This document shows positions 1 to 8,522 of a stretch of 64,000 bases of DNA, one piece after another. The stretch comes from CAVXNB01 sp963763085. GTDB lineage: Bacteria; Actinomycetota; Acidimicrobiia; Acidimicrobiales; Bog-793. Position numbers and translations under genes: made by a program. Below the pieces are notes generated by a model. It saw nothing but the letters and a program-made list of their open reading frames with translations. It ran no database searches and had not been told where the DNA came from. Within the stretch, counting starts at the first letter, position 1, and every line of letters begins with the position of its first letter. The stretch is taken from NCBI GenBank assembly GCA_963763085.1, contig CAVXNB010000003.1, positions 620,001-684,000 on the forward strand. The letters are read 5' to 3'.

Positions 1-1267
1 GAGGTGGACGGCTGCCATCTCCCGCTTGCCGAGGACCATGGCGCACTCCATCCCGGCCGGCCCGGCCCCGACGACGAGGACGCTCTTGTCGGCGTTGCGG
101 GCGCGGTGGAAGCGCTCAGGATGCCAGCCGCGTCGGTACTCCTCGCCGGCGGTGGCGTTCTGGGTGCACACCATCGGCGGGCCGCCGATCTCCCAGCGCG
201 AGATGCACTGGTTGCAGCCGATGCACTCCCGGATGTCGTCGAAACGGCCCTCCTCGATCTTGTTCGGCAGGAACGGGTCCGAGATCGACGGCCGGGCGGC
301 GCCGATGATGTCGAACTGTCCGGAGTTGATGATGGCGACCATCGTGTCGGGGTTCGTGATCCGGCCGACGCCGACGACCGGCTTGTTTGTGTGGTTGCCC
401 GGCTTGACGGTGCCCGTGTACGGCTTCTCGTGGTTCTCCTCGAAGAACCGGGACGGGCCGGCGTTCTGCCCCCACTCGGCGATGTCGCCGACCGTCAGGT
501 CCCAGAGGTCCACGAGGTGGTCGACGTACTCGACGAAGCGGTAGCCGTCCTTCTCGAGCTCGACGCCGGCCGGGCCGTACAGCGTGTCGACCGCGAATCG
601 CGAGGCGATGGCGCAGTCGTCACCGACGGCTTCTCGCACCTTCTCGAGGCTCTCACGCCAGAACCGGGCGCGGTTCTCGAACGAGCCCCCGTACTTGTCC
701 GTGCGCTTGTTCGACCAGGGGGACAGGAACTGCAACGGCAGGTAGCTGTGAGCACCGTAGACATAGATGATGTCGAAGCCGGCCGCCCGGGCCCGGATGG
801 CACCGTCGACGTAGTACTGCTGGACCCGCTGGATGTCGTCCAGGTCCATGGTCCGGGGATAGATGTTGGACTCGAACTCGGAGGCGATCTGCGACGGGCC
901 GCGGGGCGTGTCCCGCGACTCGTGGCACGGCGCATGGGGGCCGCCGTACCAGAGCTCGATCCCCGCCAGCGCGCCGTACTGATGCAACCGGTCGCACATC
1001 GCCTTCAGATTCTGGACGTCACCGTCGTCCCAGATCCGAGCCGATACCGCGCATGGTGTCATCGGACTCGGGGCTGATCGAGCAGTACTCCGTGCAGCAC
1101 GCCGCCCAACCACCCTCGGCCTTGATGCCCCGGTGGTAAGCCTGGAAACCAGGCTTCTCGGACCCGGCGCCGATGCAATGAGGCACCTGATAGAAGCGGT
1201 TCCTGAGGGTCTTCGGCCCGATCTGGATCGGCTCGAAAAGCACGTCGTACTTGGAGTCACGGGCCAC
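1..1267 (-). CDS. Trimethylamine/dimethylamine dehydrogenase-like flavoprotein (partial, frameshifted)
   Basis: Iron-sulfur flavoprotein of the old-yellow-enzyme/trimethylamine dehydrogenase group, which oxidatively demethylates tertiary or secondary methylamines to a lower amine plus formaldehyde and passes electrons to ETF. About 422 codons are present; the 3' end lies beyond the left edge. The N-terminus (FEPIQIGPKTLRNRFYQVPH) and the 4Fe-4S motif CIGCNQC followed by a fourth Cys (about residues 345-364) match TMADH closely, and the ADP-binding motif VGAGPAG begins near base 60. The GTG start at 1267 has a perfect AGGAGG at 1273..1278. One extra base at 1047..1048 breaks the frame after SDDTMR; removing it restores SARIWDDGDV, expected for the family. 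Etf genes at 11060..12811 could accept its electrons. The substrate (TMA, DMA or another amine) is not proven. Confidence 0.88.
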
Positions 1268-1334
1268 GGGAACCTCCTGAGTCTGCTTGGTTAGGGGCGG
1301 GTTCTACGTATCCTCACAGTGAACGAAGTTGACT

Positions 1335-2012
1335 CTAGGTGGCGGTTTCCGCTGCTGCAACAACGGCGATGTCAGGCGATGCGGGCGCCCGCCGATCGGA
1401 ATTCCACCGGGAATCCTGGCGTGAGGCAGCGAGCGAACGCAGGTGCGAAGACATGATCTCGGCCACCTTGTCGGCGGTGATCCGCTCGGGCTCGAGCATG
1501 GTCTGGATCGCCAGCCCGTCGATGAGCGCCGCCGTGCGAGCCGCTTCGTCGGCACAGTCGAGGTCGCCCGGCACCTCCGCGTCGGCCACCGCCTCCTCGA
1601 AGTGCCCCTGAAGAAGCGAACACCATTCGCCGTAGCTTCGCCGTTGCATCGTGGCCAACGGGGCGTCTCCCACGGCTCGCCCCCAGAAGCTCATCCAGAC
1701 GGTCATCGCCAGCCGGCGCTCGGTGTCGACCGGAAGCACCTCGTCGATCGCGGCCCGCACGGCCGTCAGGCCTCTCAGGCCGGCCGTGGAACGGGCAACT
1801 GCTTCGACTTCCTGGCTGTTCACCAGGCGCAGTGCGGAGAGAAGCACGTCCTCCTTGTTCTTGAAGTAGTGCGCGATCACCCCGGTCGAACAGCCGGCCT
1901 CGGCAGCGATCTCCCGGATGCTGACCCGATCGATTCCGACACGGGCCATCAGGCGCCACGTCGCCTCGAGGACCTCCTCGCGCTTCTCCGTCCGGTCGAC
2001 CACTTTCGGCAT
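1335..2012 (-). CDS. TetR/AcrR family transcriptional regulator (BetI-like)
   Basis: DNA-binding repressor of 225 residues. The N-terminal helix-turn-helix is at about residues 31-50 (SIREIAAEAGCSTGVIAHYF), followed by the usual KNKEDVL segment and a helical ligand domain. An upstream in-frame start at 2102 exists, but the ATG at 2012 begins the conserved MPKVVDRTEKRE segment. The layout resembles BetI-type regulators of choline and betaine genes, an inference from sequence feel and neighbourhood. It sits between the methylamine dehydrogenase-like gene (same strand, downstream) and a divergent SDR gene, so it probably controls one or both. The 81-bp divergent gap contains a 7-bp inverted repeat that could be its operator. 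Confidence 0.9.
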   Translation of the reverse strand: MPKVVDRTEKREEVLEATWRLMARVGIDRVSIREIAAEAGCSTGVIAHYFKNKEDVLLSALRLVNSQEVEAVARSTAGLRGLTAVRAAIDEVLPVDTERRLAMTVWMSFWGRAVGDAPLATMQRRSYGEWCSLLQGHFEEAVADAEVPGDLDCADEAARTAALIDGLAIQTMLEPERITADKVAEIMSSHLRSLAASRQDSRWNSDRRAPASPDIAVVAAAETAT

Positions 2013-2032
2013 CGGTGCCCCCGCCCCCGTCC

Positions 2033-2061
2033 CTTGTCCCCGACCAGCGTAATAGGACAAG
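2033..2061. promoter_or_regulatory. Candidate TetR operator between divergent genes
   Basis: Perfect 7-bp inverted repeat, CTTGTCC at 2033..2039 and GGACAAG at 2055..2061, separated by 15 bases in the short divergent gap between the TetR gene and the SDR gene. Size, symmetry and position suit a TetR-family operator. It is seen once only, so the assignment is an inference. Confidence 0.35.
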
Positions 2062-2093
2062 CCCGGAAAGCAACAGAACACTAGGGTTCGGGC

Positions 2094-2903
2094 GTGGCTC
2101 ACTCCACGCTGGACTCGGAGGCCAATCGCGGGACGGTGGCGATCGTCTCAGGTGGCGGCACGGGCATCGGGCGCGCGACCGCCATCGAGTTGGCGAGGAC
2201 CGGCGCGCAGGTTGTCGTCTGTGGGCGGCGGGTCGACCCGCTGGAGGAGACGAGCCGCGCCATCGCGAGTCTCGGCCAAGCCTGCCTGCCGGTGACAGCA
2301 GACCTTCGCGAGCCGGAGGAGGTGGCGCGTGTCGTCGACAGCGCGCTCGACCGGTTCGGGACGGTCGACGCCGTCGTCAACAATGCCGGCGGTCAGTTCA
2401 GCGCGGCAGCCGAGGAGATCTCGGTGTCGGGTTGGCGGGCGGTGCACCGCCTCGCGGTCGAGGCGGCGTGGAGCCTGACGAGAGAGGTTGCCCGGCGGTC
2501 GATGATCCCCCGGCGGCGCGGTGTCGTCGTTTTCATCGGATTCAGCCCGCGGCGCGGGGTTCCGGGGATGGTCCACGCCGCGGCGGCGCGCGCCGCGGTG
2601 GAGAATCTGGCCGCCGGCCTCGCCATCGAGTGGAGCAAGTACGGGATCCGAGCCGTCTGCGTCGACCCGGGCAACATCAGGACCGAGGGCCTCGACTCCT
2701 ACGGCGCCGAGCTCGTGGCCGAATGGGAGCGGTCCGTGCCGCTCGGCCGCCTCGGGACGGCTGAGGAGGTGGCGACGCTGATCGCGTTTCTCGTCTCGCC
2801 CGGAGCGAGCTACATCACCGGCACGACCATCGTCATCGACGGTGGCGTGGACGCCTGGGGACTCGGCGGCTACCCTCCGCAGCCTGATCTCCTGGCCGAT
2901 TAG
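2094..2903 (+). CDS. SDR oxidoreductase, peroxisomal trans-2-enoyl-CoA reductase-like
   Basis: NAD(P)-dependent short-chain dehydrogenase/reductase, 269 residues, GTG start. The nucleotide-binding motif GGGTGIG is at residues 20-26, NNAGG at 96-100 and the C-terminal GQ-like ITGTTIVIDGG near the end. The classical Tyr-x3-Lys pair is absent: the segment reads MVHAAAARAAVEN, with His161 and Ala165 at those places. The same pattern (VHSGAARAGV) occurs in PECR, the trans-2-enoyl-CoA reductase, so an acyl-CoA substrate fits better than an alcohol. It is divergent from the TetR gene and overlaps the convergent acyl-CoA synthetase gene by 4 bases. A role in fatty or carnitine-type acyl-CoA metabolism is an inference. 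Confidence 0.85.
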   Translation: MAHSTLDSEANRGTVAIVSGGGTGIGRATAIELARTGAQVVVCGRRVDPLEETSRAIASLGQACLPVTADLREPEEVARVVDSALDRFGTVDAVVNNAGGQFSAAAEEISVSGWRAVHRLAVEAAWSLTREVARRSMIPRRRGVVVFIGFSPRRGVPGMVHAAAARAAVENLAAGLAIEWSKYGIRAVCVDPGNIRTEGLDSYGAELVAEWERSVPLGRLGTAEEVATLIAFLVSPGASYITGTTIVIDGGVDAWGLGGYPPQPDLLAD

Positions 2904-5008
2904 CCGCCGGAGGTATCGGCACCGTCCGAATCGAGCACCAGCCGAGCGTCGAGCCCGTAGGCACCGGAGCGGCACACGAGCAGCGGATTGACCTCGATCT
3001 CGGCGATGGCCGGATAGCCGGCGGCAACCTTCGAGATCGCGACGAGCGCCATCGCCGCCGCCACGACGTCGAGGGCCGGCCGACCCCTGGCGCCGAGCAG
3101 TAGCGGCGCCCCTTGAAGCGACCGGATCAGCCTGTCGGCCGTGGCCTCGTCCACCGGTGCGAGCGCAGCCGCGACGTCGGACAGCACTTCGGTGTAGATA
3201 CCGCCGAGCCCGACGACGGCGATCGCCCCGAACCGGGCGTCGCGACGCGCGCCTACGAGCAGCTCGACGCCCTCGCGGCTCGAGATCATCGACTCGACCG
3301 AGAGCGGAGCTGGGCCAAGTCTCCACCACATGTCGGTCGCCGCTCGTTCGAGAGCCGCGTCGTCGGCCAGATCGAGGGCCACGCCTCCCGCGTCCGACTT
3401 GTGCTCGAGCGAGGCGGCCTTCAGCACAACCGGATAGCCGAGCTCACGAGCCGCCTGGCGGGCTTGCTCGAGGTCGCAGACCTTCCGGGCGGGAGACAGC
3501 CACACGCCTGCCGCCTCGAGGAGCGAACGCGCCTCCCAGTAGCCGCCGGCCGTCGGGCCGGCCGACGGCGGCGGAAGATCGGGCAGCGTTGCCGGGGGCG
3601 CGGTGGCCCGGCGGACGACCCGCGCCAGCACCGAGGCGGCTGCTTCGACGTCGGCGTAGACCGGGACGCCGGCCGAGCGGAGCCGCACGAGGGGGTCGTC
3701 GCTGCTGACGCTCGAGGCCGCGGTGACGAGCGGTCGCATGGAGTGCACGACGACCGGCTTGGGGGTCGCGCGAACCGTCCGGGCGAGCACCGCAGCTACC
3801 TCCCGCTCGGCCTCCGCCAGCTCGGGGCCGTAAGAGCTGTAGGCGCCGAAGTAACCGGTCAAGAGGACGGCGTCGACCTCCGGCGACCCCACCAGCTCGT
3901 CCAGCGCCCGCTGGAAGGACCAGATGTCCTGCTCGCCCCCGCCGGCAAGGTCCACTGGATTGCCGGTGCCGCCCGCCGTTCCGATCGCGCGGCTCAGCCT
4001 CTCGGCCAGCCCATCCGAGAACGCCGCCACGGTCAGGCCGGCCGCTTCGGCGACGTCGGCGCCGACGGCGCCGTGGCCGCCGCCGTCGGCGAGCACGGCA
4101 ACCCTGCGACCGGTCGCGGCGGATCCGAGCAGCAGACCTTCTATGACGTCGATCATCTGTTGGGGCGTCGTCACGCGCTCGATGCCTGCGGCACGACAAG
4201 CGGCGTCGATCGAACGCGCACCGCTCACGATCGCTCCCGTGTGCGAGCGCGCCGCGCGCGCCGCGGCCTGACTCGTCCCGACGGTCAGGAGCACGACCGG
4301 CTTGCCGACCGCGGCGCATGAAGCCGCCGCCTCGAGGAACCGCCGGCCGTCGCGGAAGTCCTCGCAATAGACTGCGACCGCCTCGACGGCGTCCGAGCTC
4401 GCGTAGGACCGGATCAGGTCGGCGACGTCGAGATCGGCCTGGTTGCCGGTCGAAGCCATACGGCTGAAGCCGAGCTGCGCCACGGCCGCCTTCTCCCCAA
4501 GCTCGAGCGCGAGGTTGCCGCTCTGGGTGATGAGTCCGATCGGCCCTTTCGGAAGCTCGTTCGAGGTGAGGTACAGCTCGGCGTCGGAGTCGAGCAGGCC
4601 AAGGCAGTTGGGGCCGAGGAGCACCGCTCCCGCCTCACGCACCCGTGCCGCTACAGCCGCTTCGAGCTCGAGGCCGGCCGGCCCCGTCTCACCGAGACCG
4701 GCGCTGATCCCGACGATGGCGCGAGCGCCGGCCTGGAGCGCGTCGTCGACGGCGTCCGCGAAGGCCGCGGCCGGGACGGTGATGACCACGAGGTCGACGC
4801 CCCCAGGAATGTCGGACGCCGCTCGGAGCGTCGGCCGGCCGAGGACGGAGTCGCGCTTGTGATTGACAAGATGGACGCGCCGCCGGTGCTCACTCTTGAG
4901 CGCACCTTTGGCCAGCCAGTTCCCCCACTTGCGGGGGTCGTCGGACGCGCCGGTGATCGCGATCGAATCTGGCGAGAACAAATGCGAAAGGTCTCGGTCC
5001 TCCGCCAT
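2900..5008 (-). CDS. ADP-forming acyl-CoA synthetase (acetate-CoA ligase family), fused alpha-beta
   Basis: Single-chain NDP-forming acyl-CoA synthetase of 702 residues that interconverts acyl-CoA + ADP + Pi with acid + CoA + ATP. Order of domains: CoA-binding Rossmann domain (ITGASDDPRKWG, about 18-29), succinyl-CoA-ligase-like domain with the phospho-accepting His in ARSHTGAIVSG (His256), and a C-terminal ATP-grasp domain from about 480. The open frame extends upstream to 5215 but overlaps the acyl-CoA dehydrogenase gene; ATG at 5008 starts the typical MAEDRDLSHLFSPDSIAITG segment. It follows the dehydrogenase on the same strand by 56 bases, which suggests co-transcription and use in acyl-CoA activation or energy recovery. 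A paralogue lies at 43014..45206. Confidence 0.9.
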   Translation of the reverse strand: MAEDRDLSHLFSPDSIAITGASDDPRKWGNWLAKGALKSEHRRRVHLVNHKRDSVLGRPTLRAASDIPGGVDLVVITVPAAAFADAVDDALQAGARAIVGISAGLGETGPAGLELEAAVAARVREAGAVLLGPNCLGLLDSDAELYLTSNELPKGPIGLITQSGNLALELGEKAAVAQLGFSRMASTGNQADLDVADLIRSYASSDAVEAVAVYCEDFRDGRRFLEAAASCAAVGKPVVLLTVGTSQAAARAARSHTGAIVSGARSIDAACRAAGIERVTTPQQMIDVIEGLLLGSAATGRRVAVLADGGGHGAVGADVAEAAGLTVAAFSDGLAERLSRAIGTAGGTGNPVDLAGGGEQDIWSFQRALDELVGSPEVDAVLLTGYFGAYSSYGPELAEAEREVAAVLARTVRATPKPVVVHSMRPLVTAASSVSSDDPLVRLRSAGVPVYADVEAAASVLARVVRRATAPPATLPDLPPPSAGPTAGGYWEARSLLEAAGVWLSPARKVCDLEQARQAARELGYPVVLKAASLEHKSDAGGVALDLADDAALERAATDMWWRLGPAPLSVESMISSREGVELLVGARRDARFGAIAVVGLGGIYTEVLSDVAAALAPVDEATADRLIRSLQGAPLLLGARGRPALDVVAAAMALVAISKVAAGYPAIAEIEVNPLLVCRSGAYGLDARLVLDSDGADTSGG

Positions 5009-5064
5009 GGCCGCCACGCTAACGGCGCTCGCGCCCGCAGCGCGAAACCTCGTGCCGGCCGGGT

Positions 5065-6231
5065 TCAACTCCGGGTCAGGTCTCGCGAGATCACCAGCCG
5101 CTGGATGTCGGACGTGCCCTCCTCGATCTCCTCGAGCTTGGCGTCGCGCATCCACTTCTCCGCGAGGTACTCGCGCGAATAGCCCCAGCCGCCGAGAGTT
5201 TGCACGGCTGCCCATGTGGTGAACATCGCAGTTTCGGACGCGACCAGCTTCGCCATGGCGGCCTCCGTAGTTGAGCGGAGGCCGGCGTCGAGTCTCTTCG
5301 CGGCTCTCCAGACCATGAGCCGTGCGGCTTCGACGCGCGTCGCCATGTCCGCCAGGCGGAACGCGACGGACTGGTGCTCGATGATCGGCTTTCCGAACTG
5401 TTTGCGCTCCCTGGCGTAGTCGACCGCGTACTCCGTGGCGGCCCGCGCCGCGCCGGTCGCGGCAGCGCCGAGGACCACCCGCGAGGCGTCGAAAGTGTGC
5501 ATCAATCCGTGGAAGCCCTGACCCTCCTCGCCGAGGCGATCGGCCTCGGGCACGAAGACGTCCTCGAGGACCATCTCCGCGTTGAGAAGGGCGCGCTGGC
5601 CCATCTTGCGGAACGGCTCGGAGAAGCTGAGGCCTTCGGCGCCGCGCCCGACAACAAAGGCCGTGACGCCACGGGCGCGAAGCGACGGGTCCACGGTCGC
5701 GAAGACGACGTAGAGCTCGGCCGGTCCCGCATTGGAGATCCAGGTCTTGCGGCCCGTCAAGCGGTACCCGCCTGCTGTGCGCACGGCGCGCGTCTGCAGG
5801 GAAGCGGCATCGGAGCCGACGTCCGGCTCAGTCACAGCGACCGAGGTCAGTGGCGGCGTGGGCCCGACGAGCGGTGACAGGAACCGCTCCTTCTGCTCCA
5901 CCGTGCCCAGCTCGAGCACCGGATGGGCGAAGAAACCGTTGGAAGTGAGGAGGTTGCCTAAAGCGAGGTCGCCCGCACACAGCTCCTCTTGGACAAGGCA
6001 CTGGGTGAAGACGTCGCCAAAGCCGCCCCCGCCGAGCTCCTGCGGCAGCATGAACGAGGTCAGCCCGATCGCCGCCGCTTTGTGCCAGATCTCCCAGGGC
6101 ACGACGACGTCCGCCTCGTCGACTTCCCGGGCCACCGGGCGAACCTCTTCTTGTGCGAACTGGCGGCACAGACGCACGATCTCCTCCTGCTCGGCGCTGA
6201 GCGCCACGAGCTCGGTTGGCAGCCTGGCCAT
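5065..6231 (-). CDS. Acyl-CoA dehydrogenase
   Basis: FAD-dependent acyl-CoA dehydrogenase, 388 residues, the usual family length. N-terminal helical domain, middle beta domain (VTEPDVGSDAASLQT, WISNAGPAELYVVFA) and C-terminal helical domain ending EEIEEGTSDIQRLVISR, where the catalytic-base Glu is about residue 371. It introduces a 2,3-double bond into an acyl-CoA and hands electrons to ETF, both subunits of which are encoded at 11060..12811. The gene precedes the ADP-forming acyl-CoA synthetase on the same strand and is divergent from the glutamine amidotransferase gene across 58 bases. Chain-length preference cannot be read from the sequence. Confidence 0.93.
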   Translation of the reverse strand: MARLPTELVALSAEQEEIVRLCRQFAQEEVRPVAREVDEADVVVPWEIWHKAAAIGLTSFMLPQELGGGGFGDVFTQCLVQEELCAGDLALGNLLTSNGFFAHPVLELGTVEQKERFLSPLVGPTPPLTSVAVTEPDVGSDAASLQTRAVRTAGGYRLTGRKTWISNAGPAELYVVFATVDPSLRARGVTAFVVGRGAEGLSFSEPFRKMGQRALLNAEMVLEDVFVPEADRLGEEGQGFHGLMHTFDASRVVLGAAATGAARAATEYAVDYARERKQFGKPIIEHQSVAFRLADMATRVEAARLMVWRAAKRLDAGLRSTTEAAMAKLVASETAMFTTWAAVQTLGGWGYSREYLAEKWMRDAKLEEIEEGTSDIQRLVISRDLTRS

Positions 6232-6289
6232 GTCGCCTCCTGTCCCCCTGGGGAGCGGCGCCAGGCTATTCGATGAATAATCTCCTCAC

Positions 6290-7012
6290 ATGACGACTCC
6301 CGAGCGTGACCGTGTGCTCGTGGTCGAGCACGAGCCGGACGCCGGGCCGGAGATGTTCGGGCACTGGCTGACGGGAGCCGGGATCGCCATCGAGGTCTGC
6401 CGGCCCTATAAGGGTGACCCGCTTCCCGAGCACGTGGACGGCGGCCTGATGGTGCTGGGCGGATCGATGGGTGCCTGCGACGACTGGCGGGCTCCGTGGC
6501 TGGCGCAGGTGAGAACGATGCTGGCCGACGCGACCTCGGGCGGGCGACCCGTTCTCGGTATCTGTCTCGGCGCGCAGATGCTCGCGGTGGCCTGCGGCGG
6601 TCGCGTGGCCCCGAGCCTCTCCGGCGGCGAGCTCGGCCTCGGGAAGATCGATCTCAACGAGGAAGGCCGAAATGATCGGCTCTTCCGCGCGATGACTACG
6701 CCGCTCGAGGCCGCACAGTGGCACGACGACGAGATCACCGAGCTCCCGGCGGACGCCGTGCTGCTAGCTTCCAGCTCGAGCTGTCCCGTGCAGGCGTTCC
6801 GGCTCGGCGAACGTGCTTGGGGGGTTCAGTTCCATCCCGAGGCGGGTGGTGCGCTGATGCGGTCGTGGGCCGTGGCCGAGGACTCGCTGCCGCCGGAGCG
6901 GGCTCGCCAGGTCGACTCCGCCATCTCCGACATCAGCGAGGCCGAGGGTCGCTTGTTTGGATGCTGGCAGGGTTTCGCCGAACGCTTCGCCGAGGTTGTG
7001 AGAGAGGGATGA
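6290..7012 (+). CDS. Type 1 (class I) glutamine amidotransferase
   Basis: Stand-alone GMP-synthase-like glutaminase domain, 240 residues. It shows the nucleophile elbow GICLGAQ (Cys92) and the downstream His-Glu pair in QFHPEAG (His182, Glu184), so the catalytic triad is complete. Such proteins release ammonia from glutamine or hydrolyse gamma-glutamyl bonds; related ones act on gamma-glutamyl amines or methylamides. The stop codon overlaps the aldehyde dehydrogenase start (ATGA), so the two are probably translated together. Near methylamine genes, a gamma-glutamyl-methylamide or gamma-glutamyl-aminobutyrate hydrolase role is conceivable, but this is inference. Confidence 0.87.
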   Translation: MTTPERDRVLVVEHEPDAGPEMFGHWLTGAGIAIEVCRPYKGDPLPEHVDGGLMVLGGSMGACDDWRAPWLAQVRTMLADATSGGRPVLGICLGAQMLAVACGGRVAPSLSGGELGLGKIDLNEEGRNDRLFRAMTTPLEAAQWHDDEITELPADAVLLASSSSCPVQAFRLGERAWGVQFHPEAGGALMRSWAVAEDSLPPERARQVDSAISDISEAEGRLFGCWQGFAERFAEVVREG

Positions 7013-8469
7013 CCATGCGGGAGTACCAGCTCTATGTGGACGGATCCTGGCGACCGGGCGGCGCAGGCACGATGCCGGCGGCGAGCCCGTCCACCGGCGA
7101 GGCCTTCGCCCACGTCGCCGTCGCAGACGTGGCTGACGTGGACGGCGCCGTGAGGGCGGCGGCAGCGGCGTCGGTGGGCTGGGCCGCGACATCGGCCTTC
7201 GAGCGCGCCGCCTGCTGCGAGTCCGTCGTCGGCGCCATCCGAGCCCGGCGCGACGAGCTCGCGCACGCGCTCACCGAGGATCAGGGCAAGCCGCTCGTCG
7301 CCGAGTCCTACGGGGAGGTCGACGAGCTGATCGAGTACTTCCGAATGGCCGGCGAGGATGCCAAGCGACTCGAAGGCTCGATGCCGCCTTCCACCTCGGC
7401 GGGCGCCAGAGTGCTCGTCGCGAGGGTGCCGCTCGGCGTCGTCGGGATCGTGTCGCCGTGGAACTGGCCCTACACGATGGGAGCCGAGGTGTTCGCGCCC
7501 GCTCTGGCCGCCGGGAACGCAGTCGTGTGGGTGCCGGCGCCGACGACGGCCGCGTGCTCGGCCCTGCTTGCCGAAGTGATCGCCGAGGCAGCGCTGCCTC
7601 CAGGCGTCTTCAATTTCCTGCCCGGGCCGGGTGCGGTCGTCGGCGATGCCGTCGTCGCGCACCCGGGCGTGCACGCGGTGGGCTTCGTCGGCTCGGTGGC
7701 CACCGGGAGGCGTGTTGCCGAGCGGGCGGCTGGCAAGACGCAGATCCTGGAGCTCGGAGGCAACGGTCCGATGGTCGTTCTGGAAGACGCCGACCTCGAG
7801 CTCGCGACGGAGGCGACCCTCGAAGCCGCCTACCTGTGCGCCGGCCAGAGCTGCACCGCCGGCGAGCGCTTCCTCGTCCACTCGTCGGTCCGGGCCGAAT
7901 TCGTCGAGCGGGTGGCGGTGGCGACGGCCGAACGCGTCCGGCTCGGTGACCCGTTCGATCCGCTCACGACGATGGGGCCGCTGAACAACGAGCCGAATGC
8001 CGAGAAATTCGACGCCCACGTCGCCGACGCGAGCGACCGCGGAGCGAAGATCGTGTGCGGTGGCAACAGGGCTCCGGGCTTCCCGACTCAGCTGTTCGCC
8101 GAGGCCACCGTCCTCGACGGCGTGACCCTGGAGATGCTGATCGCACGGGACGAGACATTCGGTCCGGTCGTGCCCGTGATCGAGATCTCGTCGGACGCGG
8201 AGGCGCTCGAGATCACGAATGGCTCACCTTTCGGGCTCACGGCAGCGGTGTTCACCGAGGATCTCGAACGCGGGCTCGCCTTTGCCGAAGCCGCACGTGC
8301 CGGTTGGGTCAACATCAATGCCTCGACCAACCTCTGGGAGTCGCACCTTCCCTTCGGGGGTCGCTCCGGAAGCATCAGCGGACGGGGCCGCGTAGGCGGC
8401 CGCTCGCTGATCGAGGCGTTCACCGAGCCGAAGACGATTCATTTCCCGGCGCCGCGTCGGGAGCGCTAG
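7009..8469 (+). CDS. NAD(P)-dependent aldehyde dehydrogenase
   Basis: Aldehyde dehydrogenase superfamily protein, 486 residues. Active-site Asn in SPWNWPYT (Asn152), general-base Glu in LELGGNGP (Glu248), nucleophile Cys in AGQSCTAGERF (Cys282), and the NAD-site motif ETFGPVVPV near 385 are all present, so it should be active. The open frame runs upstream into the amidotransferase gene, but the ATG at 7009 overlaps that stop and gives the normal family N-terminus; ATG 7015 is an alternative. Within a cluster with a GMC choline-dehydrogenase-like enzyme (12774..14480), a betaine-aldehyde or amino-aldehyde substrate is plausible; the sequence alone does not fix it. Confidence 0.92.
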   Translation: MTMREYQLYVDGSWRPGGAGTMPAASPSTGEAFAHVAVADVADVDGAVRAAAAASVGWAATSAFERAACCESVVGAIRARRDELAHALTEDQGKPLVAESYGEVDELIEYFRMAGEDAKRLEGSMPPSTSAGARVLVARVPLGVVGIVSPWNWPYTMGAEVFAPALAAGNAVVWVPAPTTAACSALLAEVIAEAALPPGVFNFLPGPGAVVGDAVVAHPGVHAVGFVGSVATGRRVAERAAGKTQILELGGNGPMVVLEDADLELATEATLEAAYLCAGQSCTAGERFLVHSSVRAEFVERVAVATAERVRLGDPFDPLTTMGPLNNEPNAEKFDAHVADASDRGAKIVCGGNRAPGFPTQLFAEATVLDGVTLEMLIARDETFGPVVPVIEISSDAEALEITNGSPFGLTAAVFTEDLERGLAFAEAARAGWVNINASTNLWESHLPFGGRSGSISGRGRVGGRSLIEAFTEPKTIHFPAPRRER

Positions 8470-8522
8470 GGCGCTCGAGCCGGCCGGTCGGCGTCTGGCG
8501 ACCGGGACCGGGACCGGCGAGA

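Noticed and set aside
4..1077. Long plus-strand open frame at the left edge
   Set aside because: It is the antisense shadow of the TMADH-like gene; its protein is low complexity, whereas the minus strand encodes a conserved 4Fe-4S flavoprotein.
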